Source: Pseudovibrio sp947494035
GTDB lineage: Bacteria > Pseudomonadota > Alphaproteobacteria > Rhizobiales > Stappiaceae
Assembly (NCBI GenBank): GCA_947494035.1
Contig: CANLTN010000017.1
Coordinates: forward strand, 24,207-88,206
Length of the DNA: 64,000 nt
Reading direction: 5' to 3'
The position numbers and the translations under genes are program-made. Shown one piece after another: positions 1 to 7,310 of this stretch (within the stretch, counting starts at the first letter, position 1; each line of letters starts with the position of its first letter). The notes below the pieces were generated by a model that was not told the DNA's origin, made no database searches, and was given only the letters and a program-made list of their open reading frames with translations.

Positions 1-228
1 TCAGCACAGGCGCACGCGGTGCAGCAGGCATGGACCGAAATTGATGTGGTGCAGTGTGGGTATTGTCAGTCAGGCCAAATCATGTCTGCCGTTGGCCTTT
101 TGACCAGCAACGCCACCCCCACGCCGGACGAAATCGACGATTACATGAACGGCAATGCCTGTCGCTGTGCAACCTATGAGCGGATACGCGCGGCAATTAA
201 GCGTGCCTCAGAAATTATGGAAGCCTAA
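1..228 (+). CDS. Molybdenum hydroxylase small [2Fe-2S] subunit, IorA-like (5' end outside window)
   Basis: Only the last 75 codons are present; the frame is open from base 1. The visible part carries the second iron-sulfur motif of the xanthine oxidase/isoquinoline 1-oxidoreductase small subunit: a C-G-Y-C pair followed about 35 residues later by C-R-C in the context GNACRCATYERIR. In this family the subunit passes electrons from the molybdopterin site to an acceptor. The stop at 228 lies one base before the start of the large subunit at 230, so the two are translationally close and form one enzyme. The substrate cannot be read from sequence; isoquinoline is only the name-giving substrate. 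Confidence 0.9.
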   Translation, partial: SAQAHAVQQAWTEIDVVQCGYCQSGQIMSAVGLLTSNATPTPDEIDDYMNGNACRCATYERIRAAIKRASEIMEA

Positions 229-229
229 G

Positions 230-2419
230 ATGAATATTACCACTTCTCGTCGCAGCTTCCTTCAGGGTGCTGCTGCTTCGTCTGCTGCCGTTCTCGTCAT
301 TGGCATGGCGCCATCCGGTCTCCTGGCTGCAACAAATGGTGCTGACGCCACCATGCTCAATCCGTTTGTGAAGATTTCAAATGATGGAACCGTCACCGCC
401 GTTATCAAACACTTTGAAAGCGGGCAGGGTCCGGCAACCGGCCTGACCACCCTGATCGCCGAAGAGCTTGGTATCAGCATGGATGCCATCAATTATGAGT
501 TCGCGCCAGTCAACCCGCAGCTTTACGCCAACTCCGCGTTTGGCGGTATGACACAGGGAACAGGCGGCTCCAGCTCCATGTTCGACAGTTACTCCCAATA
601 CCGTCAGGCTGGGGCGGCCGCCCGTGAAGTTCTGCTTCAGGCAGCCTCTCAGGAATGGGGAGTGCCGGTTGACCAGCTCACAATGGAAGACGGCACCATC
701 ACAGGCGCTGGGAATTCCGCCTCACTAGGTGAGTTTGTCGAGGCGGCCAGCCGCCTGCAAGCCCCTCAGGACCCGCAGCTGAAAGACCCCTCCCAGTTCA
801 AGCTGATCGGCAACGCCAGCGTGCACCGCAAGGACACGCCGCCAAAAGTCAACGGCACCGCCCAATATGCCATGGACATCCAGTTCGACAATCAGATGGT
901 TGTCGCCATCAAGCGTACGCCCCGCCTTGGCGGAACTGTCGCTTCCTTTGATGACAGTGGTGCAAAAGACATCACCGGATTTATCCGGGCTGATGTGCTT
1001 CCCAACAAAGCGGGTGTGGTAGTTTTTGCAGATGATACATGGGCAGCCTTTCAGGCCCGCGATGCGCTGGATGTGACCTGGGATAACTCGGCAGCGGAAA
1101 GCCGAAGCTCTGATCAGGTCTATGACGAACTCATGGCTGCGGTGAATGAAGCCCCCAAATATAACGTGTCCAACACGGATCAAAGTGAGGTTGCCACTGC
1201 CATTGATCAGGCAAGTCAAGTGGTGGAAGAAACCTTCTACTTCCCGCTTCTGGCCCATGCGCCCATGGAGCCGCTCACCTGTACTTTGGAAGCAACTGAT
1301 GACGGCGGGGTCGTGCTCTATGATGGCTGTCAGACACCAACCGGCCCACAGGGAGCTATCGCGCAGATTTTGGACCTGCCGTCAGAAAAGGTCCAGATCC
1401 AGACCATGTTCGCAGGTGGCTCTTTTGGTCGCCGCTCAACGTCAAATTCCGACTATCAGTCAGAAGCAGCATATGCCTTCGGGATGACAGACCGGTCGCG
1501 CCCTGTAAAACTGGTGTGGTCTCGTGAAGATGACGTCACCGGCGGCTTCTATCGTCCCGCATTTGCCCACAAAGTTCGCGTCGGTCTGGATGCTGAGGGT
1601 AACATTATCGGCTGGGACCACCGCATCGCAGGCCAGTCCATCGCCAAGGGCGTTGAGGTCAATGATTCAGCGGTAGAAAATGGCATCGACCACTCCTCCG
1701 TAGAGGGCGTTTTTCCGACCCCATACACCATCCCGGTCATGTTCGCCGGCCTGACCGACATCAAACCGGCCACAACCGTTTCGTGGTGGCGCTCCGTTGG
1801 CAATACCCATACAGGCTATGTCATGGAAAGCATGATGGACGCTGTTGCAAAAGCAGTTGGCCGCGATCCGGTCGCATTCCGTCTGGCACACCTTACTGAA
1901 GACACGCCGGAGCAACAGCGCATGGCAAGTGTGCTGCAAATGGCGGCGGAAAAAGGCAACTGGGGGAAAGCCCCGGACGGGCACGCACAGGGCATCGCTG
2001 TCCATATGTCCTTCCGCAGCTTTGTTGCTGAGGTTGTCGAGATTTCCGGCAATGCAGATGATGGTGTGCAGATCGAGAAAGTCACCTGCGCCGTCGACTG
2101 CGGAACCCCCGTCAATCCGGATGTGGTCAAGGCACAGATGGAAAGCGGCATTGGCTACGGCATCGGTCATGCCATGCGTGATGAAATCACACTGGAGGGC
2201 GGCGTCGTGCAGCAGAGCAACTTTTCCGACTACGAACCGCTCCGCATCGCGGATATCGGTGAGATCGAAGTCCACGTTGTCCCCTCTACCGAAATCCCGA
2301 CCGGCGTCGGCGAACCGGGAACACCACCTTCTGCTCCCGCACTTGCAAATGCGATCGCTGTAAATGGCCCACGGGTAACCAGACTGCCAATGGATAAGTC
2401 TGGCGTGACCTTCGCTTAA
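230..2419 (+). CDS. Molybdenum hydroxylase large subunit, IorB-like, Tat-exported
   Basis: A 729-residue protein of the aldehyde oxidase/xanthine dehydrogenase molybdopterin-binding family, IorB branch. I chose the ATG at 230 because it directly follows the small subunit and begins a twin-arginine signal (SRRSFLQG, residues 6-13, then an Ala-rich hydrophobic stretch), so the enzyme probably works in the periplasm. An in-frame codon at 155 would lengthen it into the upstream gene and break the signal peptide. Expected family features are present: the GGSFGRRS cofactor stretch near residue 400 and the GEPGTPPSAPALANA stretch near the C-terminus. It pairs with the partial gene ending at 228. A strong terminator follows at 2436-2470. 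Substrate unknown. Confidence 0.92.
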   Translation: MNITTSRRSFLQGAAASSAAVLVIGMAPSGLLAATNGADATMLNPFVKISNDGTVTAVIKHFESGQGPATGLTTLIAEELGISMDAINYEFAPVNPQLYANSAFGGMTQGTGGSSSMFDSYSQYRQAGAAAREVLLQAASQEWGVPVDQLTMEDGTITGAGNSASLGEFVEAASRLQAPQDPQLKDPSQFKLIGNASVHRKDTPPKVNGTAQYAMDIQFDNQMVVAIKRTPRLGGTVASFDDSGAKDITGFIRADVLPNKAGVVVFADDTWAAFQARDALDVTWDNSAAESRSSDQVYDELMAAVNEAPKYNVSNTDQSEVATAIDQASQVVEETFYFPLLAHAPMEPLTCTLEATDDGGVVLYDGCQTPTGPQGAIAQILDLPSEKVQIQTMFAGGSFGRRSTSNSDYQSEAAYAFGMTDRSRPVKLVWSREDDVTGGFYRPAFAHKVRVGLDAEGNIIGWDHRIAGQSIAKGVEVNDSAVENGIDHSSVEGVFPTPYTIPVMFAGLTDIKPATTVSWWRSVGNTHTGYVMESMMDAVAKAVGRDPVAFRLAHLTEDTPEQQRMASVLQMAAEKGNWGKAPDGHAQGIAVHMSFRSFVAEVVEISGNADDGVQIEKVTCAVDCGTPVNPDVVKAQMESGIGYGIGHAMRDEITLEGGVVQQSNFSDYEPLRIADIGEIEVHVVPSTEIPTGVGEPGTPPSAPALANAIAVNGPRVTRLPMDKSGVTFA

Positions 2420-2435
2420 GTCCCCACCAATAAGC

Positions 2436-2470
2436 AAAAGGCAGGTTGATGAAGTGTCAGCCTGCCTTTT
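2436..2470 (+). terminator. Rho-independent terminator after the IorAB-like pair
   Basis: A 14-bp stem (AAAAGGCAGGTTGA with TCAGCCTGCCTTTT, one T-G wobble) around a 7-base loop begins 17 bases after the stop at 2419. The right arm ends in TTTTG, so it is a good intrinsic terminator for the upstream pair. It separates that operon from the norEF-like pair. Confidence 0.8.
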
Positions 2471-2677
2471 GTCATTCCAACAAAACCCGCAAGATTTTGC
2501 GTAACCAACGCACCTCAAATTTGTAAGCTGTTAGTTGTCGCCAATTGAACAGCCCGACCTGATAAATAATCCCCAATAAAATATGAATGTATTCCTCCAG
2601 TTAGCGCTCCAGCAAGGAAGGGGCAGAAAAAGCCCTTTAGTCTGACGCCAAATACAAAAATCGGCTGGAAGGGTGCA

Positions 2678-3289
2678 ATGGACGAGGTTTACCAGAATCA
2701 AGAAGAAGCGACGGAGCGGGTCTACCGTCAGCCTGTCTCCCCTTGGGCATTAGAGAATTTACCCGGCGATCCCATGATGTGGATCCTGATTGTCAGCGAG
2801 ATCCTCGTCTTCGGCGGCGCGCTTTGGGCCTTTGCCGGCAATGAGCTGCTGAACGTAGAAATCTACCGCGAAGCTCGCACGCACCTGAATGTACCGCTTG
2901 CTACCCTAAATACGATCGTTTTGCTCACATCCGGCTTGTTTGCAGCCTTCGCAGTTCGCTTTGGCAAGTTCAAAGAAATCGGCAAGGCACGGCTCTCTTT
3001 GCTGGGGGCAGGCATATTGGGCGTGGCGTTTATGGCGCTCAAAATCTACGAATACAAAGAGAAACTTGCTCTGGGTCTCAATGTGGAGACCAACACGTTC
3101 TATACGCTCTATTATCTCGTCACAGGCTTCCATCTCGCCCATGTGATCTTCGGGCTGATCATACTGGGCATCCTTGCTCTGTGGCCCACAGAGGACAATC
3201 TGGAATCGGGCACCGCCTTTTGGCACATGGTTGATCTCATCTGGGTGATTATCTTCCCCATCTTCTATCTCATGGGGCAGGGGCTGTAA
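2678..3289 (+). CDS. Cytochrome c oxidase subunit III family protein, NorE-like
   Basis: A 203-residue integral membrane protein with about five transmembrane segments and the heme-copper oxidase subunit III signature (early PWALENLPGDPMMW; later FYTLYYLVTGFHLAHVIFG and the closing FWHMVDLIWVIIFPIFYLMG). The short five-helix form is typical of NorE, a protein that accompanies nitric oxide reductase and helps its assembly or activity. Its stop is two bases before the start of a NorF-like subunit IV gene. No norC or norB lies in the window, so the pair stands alone here. It could also serve another heme-copper oxidase. Confidence 0.85.
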   Translation: MDEVYQNQEEATERVYRQPVSPWALENLPGDPMMWILIVSEILVFGGALWAFAGNELLNVEIYREARTHLNVPLATLNTIVLLTSGLFAAFAVRFGKFKEIGKARLSLLGAGILGVAFMALKIYEYKEKLALGLNVETNTFYTLYYLVTGFHLAHVIFGLIILGILALWPTEDNLESGTAFWHMVDLIWVIIFPIFYLMGQGL

Positions 3290-3291
3290 TC

Positions 3292-3594
3292 ATGGAAAAC
3301 AATAGACCTGAATCGCGCCGCATTCCCATGAACGACCTGCTTAAAGCATGGGTGTTTCTGGTTGTGCTGACAGTGCTGGGCTACGTCCTCAGCTTGATGC
3401 ATAGTCCTATGCTGGTCTATGTGGGACCTCTGATTATCGCAGCGCTGATCCTCTTTAAGGCCCGCATCATTCTAACAAGCTATCTGGGCCTGACCCGTTG
3501 TCCCGCATGGCTCTCCATGCTCACCAGTATGATCCTTGCCATAACCGTAATCTGCGCAGGCCTGCTTACATACGTTGCCGCTGGGTTCCTCTAG
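3292..3594 (+). CDS. Cytochrome c oxidase subunit IV family protein, NorF-like
   Basis: A 100-residue protein with three predicted membrane helices and the short prokaryotic COX4 pattern: a central LVYVGPLIIAALILFKARIIL helix and a loop ending in LGLTRCP. It follows the NorE-like gene by two bases and is almost certainly co-translated. In nor operons NorF is a non-catalytic accessory of nitric oxide reductase. Function here is inferred from the pairing. Confidence 0.8.
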   Translation: MENNRPESRRIPMNDLLKAWVFLVVLTVLGYVLSLMHSPMLVYVGPLIIAALILFKARIILTSYLGLTRCPAWLSMLTSMILAITVICAGLLTYVAAGFL

Positions 3595-3606
3595 GAAACG
3601 CGCAAA

Positions 3607-3649
3607 AAGGATAGGCCACCTTCCCACAACTCGGGGAGGTGGCATCCTT
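3607..3649. terminator. Long hairpin after the norEF-like pair
   Basis: GCCACCTTCCC pairs with GGGGAGGTGGC (one wobble), extended outward by AAGGAT with ATCCTT across a two-base bulge. It starts 12 bases after the stop at 3594, where a terminator would be expected. No T-run follows on the plus strand, but on the minus strand the right arm runs into TTTTTGCG. It may therefore be a weak or bidirectional terminator. Confidence 0.5.
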
Positions 3650-3777
3650 ATCGACATAGTAACTGTCCGGCGGCAACGCACTGGCTTCACCACGTAGACA
3701 CTGCAGATCAGCAGAACTACGGGTTTCCATGAAATCACCTGCTCTGCTTCCGGACGGGTGATTTCTGGATGTATGGG

Positions 3778-3936
3778 TTAGTTACGCGGTGATAAATGAA
3801 GGCCAGCAATTGTGCCGCAGACGGAGCCATCTGTCTGTTCCACGGTCGGGTTCGTCAAACGCTTACGGACGAAGTTCAGCTGGCGCCAATGCAAAATAAC
3901 CAGATCATGCTGATGAGCAACACGGGTTACGATACT
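3778..3936 (-). pseudogene. Possible C-terminal gene remnant, no start
   Basis: In the otherwise empty stretch between the NorF-like gene and the lipoprotein at 4116, the minus strand holds a 52-codon frame bounded by stops, with no ATG at its start. Its translation looks coding (ILHWRQLNFVRKRL, then a Gly/Thr-rich end). The pattern faintly recalls the end of heme dioxygenase-type proteins, which I cannot confirm. The rest of the gene is absent. The remainder of 3595-4115 shows no gene and becomes AT-rich towards 4100. Confidence 0.25.
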
Positions 3937-4115
3937 TTAGTGTATTCGACAGCACTCGGATAAGCCGACCGACACTAATCGTTTGATGTTTAGTTTAAAT
4001 CCACTGGATCTGCTAGAATTGAATTTACTCACAAGGGCCATTAATAATTCATTTCTTTTATGATGTGTTACGTAGCTAATAACCTCCCAAAAATAACAAC
4101 AATGGTCGTTAAATT

Positions 4116-4415
4116 ATGTTCAAATGCATTATTTATAAAATTATAACAGTTTCTTCCTTAGCTCTTTTAGCAGGGTGTATTTCCATCGGAGATAATACGG
4201 GGGGGGGATGGACCGATGCAGATCAAGCCTACTACGAATCTTCACTAAATAATGATGACCCCGGTTTGGTTATATTATCGACACCATCAGGTACATGTGT
4301 TGGCGGAAGTGGCGCGCTATCTTGCTCTGATGGTTCAACCGGAAGTTATTCAGCTTCTTATGGCTCTATTACTGGAAGCACAACTGGTGGAGATTCGGTA
4401 AGTGGTACCTATTGA
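4116..4415 (+). CDS. Small lipoprotein with two-cysteine SDGSTG tail
   Basis: A 99-residue predicted lipoprotein. A hydrophobic signal ends in the lipobox LLAGC (Cys21), followed by a polar Gly/Asp/Ser linker. The last 40 residues form a compact pattern: two cysteines nine apart (TCVGGSGALSC), then SDGSTG, a Ser/Tyr/Gly stretch and the terminal SGTY. The same tail ends the lipoprotein at 31860-32144, so these are paralogues 27 kb apart. The cysteine pair may form a disulfide. I recognise no described family. The DNA is AT-rich compared with its neighbours. The coding start is an ATG in an AT-rich leader without a clear ribosome site. Confidence 0.65.
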   Translation: MFKCIIYKIITVSSLALLAGCISIGDNTGGGWTDADQAYYESSLNNDDPGLVILSTPSGTCVGGSGALSCSDGSTGSYSASYGSITGSTTGGDSVSGTY

Positions 4416-4692
4416 TCTCAATCTCATCAGGCCCAGTTCCCAAGAAGCTGAAAAAGTGGTAAAATCGTAAATTGGTTGCAATATGCCCACGAGCGGTTGA
4501 GTTAAGGCCAAACGCACATAGCATACTGAAACAGAGAGAAACACGAAAGTCGATCCTATTTTAAACCGTGACGCTTTGGCACCTTGTCGCTTTCGTTCAA
4601 CGCTCACTTGTCAGCTGCTGCTTCCTCGTTAACTGAAAAGTGGTGAGGCCGGACGATTAGAACAGCACAAGGTGCCTAAATGAATGTCCGGT
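4416..4692. other. Non-coding gap
   Basis: About 280 bases between the lipoprotein stop and the 3' end of the cyclodeaminase-family gene on the other strand. I see no gene, convincing terminator or repeat. Confidence 0.5.
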
Positions 4693-5763
4693 TCACGCTT
4701 TCTCTTCGTGCTCAGGATCCGCACGCATAACCATACCAAAAAGATCACGAGGATCATCCGGGTCCGCCAGCATATCAAGATCCTGATAAAGACCTGTCCC
4801 TTTCAGGTGATCACGAACATAACGAAGAGCGGAAAAGTCTTCGGTTGCAAAGCCCACACCGTCAAACAGCGTGATCTGACGATCACTGGTGCGGCCCTCT
4901 GCCTTTCCGGTGATCACTTTCCAGATCTCTGTGACCGGGAAGTCCTCCGGCATCTGCTGGATTTCACCTTCAATGCGGGTTTGTGGCGGATATTCAACAA
5001 ACACATCCGAGCGGCTGAGGATTCCGCTGGCCAGCTCTGTTTTACCAGGGCAATCGCCACCGATGGCGTTAATATGGACACCGGTGCCAACCATATTGTC
5101 GGAAAGAACGGTCGCATTCTGCTTGTCTGCAGTGCAGGTAGTGATGATCTGCGCGCCCAGCGCGGCTTCCTCCGCACTCTTGCAAGGCTGTAGCGTTAAA
5201 CCACGCCCCTCCAGATTGCGCATGATCTTTGCAGTTGCCTTCGGGTCGGTGTCGTAAAGCCGAAGCGTCTTGATGCCGCAAATCTCTTTCATCGCCAGAG
5301 CCTGAAACTCCGACTGCGCCCCGTTGCCAATCATCGCCATGGTATGACTACCTTTAGGAGCAAGATACTTTGCCACCACCGCAGAAGTCGCCGCAGTGCG
5401 CAGAGCGGTTAGCACCGTCATCTCGGTCAAAAGCACCGGATAGCCCGTGTAAACTTCCGCCAGAAGACCAAAAGCAGTCACAGTCTGCAGACCTTCCTTG
5501 GTGTTCTTCGGGTGGCCATTCACGTACTTGAAGCCATAAGTCACACCGTCGGACGTTGGCATCAGCTCAATGACACCCTCTTTGGAGTGGGACGCCACAC
5601 GCGGCGTCTTATCAAACAGCTCCCACCGACGGAAATCTTCTTCAACATACGCAGCAATGCCAGAGAGCATGGTCTCGACACCAATGTGATGAACAAGGCT
5701 CATCATATTGTCGACGCTGACAAAGGGAACATACGCGCGTTCTGACGGAATGGGGGGTGCCAT
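4693..5763 (-). CDS. Ornithine cyclodeaminase/mu-crystallin family protein
   Basis: A 356-residue NAD-dependent protein of the ornithine cyclodeaminase family, full length. Lys79 lies in KYVNGHPKN, the segment that holds the catalytic lysine of the family, and a Rossmann motif AMIGNGAQSE lies near residues 143-152. Ornithine cyclodeaminase converts ornithine to proline and ammonia; relatives act as ketimine reductases or on other amino acids, so the substrate is uncertain. It is divergent from an Lrp/AsnC regulator whose gene starts about 150 bases away, a common arrangement in amino-acid catabolism. A palindrome in the shared promoter suggests control by that regulator. Confidence 0.88.
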   Translation of the reverse strand: MAPPIPSERAYVPFVSVDNMMSLVHHIGVETMLSGIAAYVEEDFRRWELFDKTPRVASHSKEGVIELMPTSDGVTYGFKYVNGHPKNTKEGLQTVTAFGLLAEVYTGYPVLLTEMTVLTALRTAATSAVVAKYLAPKGSHTMAMIGNGAQSEFQALAMKEICGIKTLRLYDTDPKATAKIMRNLEGRGLTLQPCKSAEEAALGAQIITTCTADKQNATVLSDNMVGTGVHINAIGGDCPGKTELASGILSRSDVFVEYPPQTRIEGEIQQMPEDFPVTEIWKVITGKAEGRTSDRQITLFDGVGFATEDFSALRYVRDHLKGTGLYQDLDMLADPDDPRDLFGMVMRADPEHEEKA

Positions 5764-5813
5764 GAGCTTTCCTCAATTGATTACTGCATGCTTAGTATCA
5801 ACTGTACAAATTG

Positions 5814-5827
5814 TGATATACATATCA
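5814..5827. promoter_or_regulatory. Palindrome in cyclodeaminase/Lrp divergent promoter
   Basis: TGATAT-AC-ATATCA is a perfect inverted repeat placed about 50 bases from the cyclodeaminase start and 85 from the regulator start. A TATCA at 5797-5801 gives a second, looser pairing with the same arm. This is the sort of AT-rich dyad Lrp/AsnC proteins bind. The assignment is by position only. Confidence 0.45.
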
Positions 5828-5911
5828 ATCCTGATGAGTTTCAGTGATTGTTTTTGACAGTTTGCTAAGTCGTTTTTATAAAATTGCTAAACCTTTGGTT
5901 TGTGGGGGGCC

Positions 5912-6358
5912 ATGAAACAAATCCAGACTGCGAAGCACATTTACGACGATCTCGACAAGCAACTCATAAGTCTGCTGCGCGAGGATGGCCGCGCGCCAGT
6001 ATCAAAACTCTCCCAGATTTTGGGCGTATCCCGCGTAACGGTTCAGGCACGTATGGACCGCCTCCTGGAATCGGGCGCGCTGCTAGGCTTTACTGCCCGA
6101 GTGCGCGAAGATTATGACAGTGGAGAGATCAGAGCGGTCATGATGATTGAGGTCATGGGAAGGAATACCTCACAAGTCATTCGCAGGCTACGTGGCCTGC
6201 CCGAATTACAAGTCCTGCACACCACCAGCGGCAAGTGGGACCTGATCACAGATATCCGTGTCGAGAACCTGTCCGAGTTCGACCGCGTCCTGCGCGAAGT
6301 CCGCTTGATCGAAGGCGTCATGAACAGCGAAACCAGCATTTTGCTGTCGAGCGTGTGA
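5912..6358 (+). CDS. Lrp/AsnC family transcriptional regulator
   Basis: A 148-residue regulator with the Lrp layout: an N-terminal winged helix-turn-helix (DKQLISLLREDGRAPVSKLSQIL..SRVTVQARMDRL, residues about 12-55) and a C-terminal RAM/effector domain ending in VMNSETSILLSS. The ATG at 5912 sits after a GGGGGG stretch and is preferred to an in-frame TTG at 5900. It is divergent from the cyclodeaminase-family gene and most likely responds to that enzyme's amino acid substrate. Confidence 0.9.
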   Translation: MKQIQTAKHIYDDLDKQLISLLREDGRAPVSKLSQILGVSRVTVQARMDRLLESGALLGFTARVREDYDSGEIRAVMMIEVMGRNTSQVIRRLRGLPELQVLHTTSGKWDLITDIRVENLSEFDRVLREVRLIEGVMNSETSILLSSV

Positions 6359-6445
6359 TCCACCGTTCATGCCTGCGAGGTGCACCGGACGAGGATGAAG
6401 CCGCAGAAACCAAAAAATCCTGCGGCTCACAATAGGACTGACCGG

Positions 6446-7138
6446 TTAGCCCTGACCGAGAGACTTCTTAAACCCGTTCACACGAACAGCAAATTCCCTC
6501 GGATTTGCAGAATGCTTAACCAGCTTGGCAAGAAGCGCAGTGCAGGCCTCACAGCGAGCACGCAATGCCTTGTCGTCGTCGCTCAGCTCATAGCCATCAA
6601 GCTTTTCGTTCTTTTCCAGAGTGGAAACCGCATGCTGAGTGCGGGCAATTGCTTGCGACAGAACTTTATCCAAGACCACTTGCGCGCGGCCTTCAAACTC
6701 ATCTCTTTCTGCCAGATTGGAAAGGTGAGGGCACATGAACGTGATGTCTTCGGCAATGGCACTCTTCATGGAAAACGAAACCCGCTTGAGCGCTTTGGAC
6801 ACGACCGGAGGCATACGGCCAACGGAAACATCATAGCGAGCCATCAGCAGGGAGTTTGGCAAGCTTTCTGAATATTGCATCAGCGCGAGGTAGAAGAAAC
6901 CGGAGCACTGGAACAGATCAATAGCCGCGCCTTGTACCGCCTCGCTCTTTTCCTCTTCAGCATTGAGCAATGCTGTCAGTCCGCTAAGCGCATTAAAACG
7001 CTCTTCGATGAGCTTTTGCGCCTCATCCAACCCATTGGCAAACGCCTTCGGAGATCCACTCGCTGTCGGAAAGAGAGCTCCGGAAGTGTCAAACAGATCA
7101 GCCAGTTCTCTGGCAGCGGTCTCAATGTGTTCAGACAA
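6446..7138 (-). CDS. Uncharacterised helical protein
   Basis: About 230 residues, acidic and mostly alpha-helical, without signal peptide or membrane segments. I do not recognise a domain. Long helices are rich in Ala, Leu and Glu, and one histidine-cysteine segment (ITFMCPHLSNL) lies mid-protein. I place the start at the TTG at 7138 because AGAGG lies eight bases upstream; a GTG at 7195 would add 19 residues without a ribosome site. It is convergent with the Lrp gene, and its promoter faces the dehydrogenase at 7311. Function unknown. Confidence 0.65.
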   Translation of the reverse strand: MSEHIETAARELADLFDTSGALFPTASGSPKAFANGLDEAQKLIEERFNALSGLTALLNAEEEKSEAVQGAAIDLFQCSGFFYLALMQYSESLPNSLLMARYDVSVGRMPPVVSKALKRVSFSMKSAIAEDITFMCPHLSNLAERDEFEGRAQVVLDKVLSQAIARTQHAVSTLEKNEKLDGYELSDDDKALRARCEACTALLAKLVKHSANPREFAVRVNGFKKSLGQG

Positions 7139-7310
7139 GGTGCATCCTCTGATCAAATAAGCCAAACATCCGCTTCCTATATCACCAACAAGCACTGGCG
7201 CAATGCAATGGCCTCAATCTGAGGGGGACATTATGAAATAACGCGATCGACCTCACTGTTTTGGGGTGCATCCTTGGTCATAATGAGATCCTGAAAGGAA
7301 CAGGAGGCCT

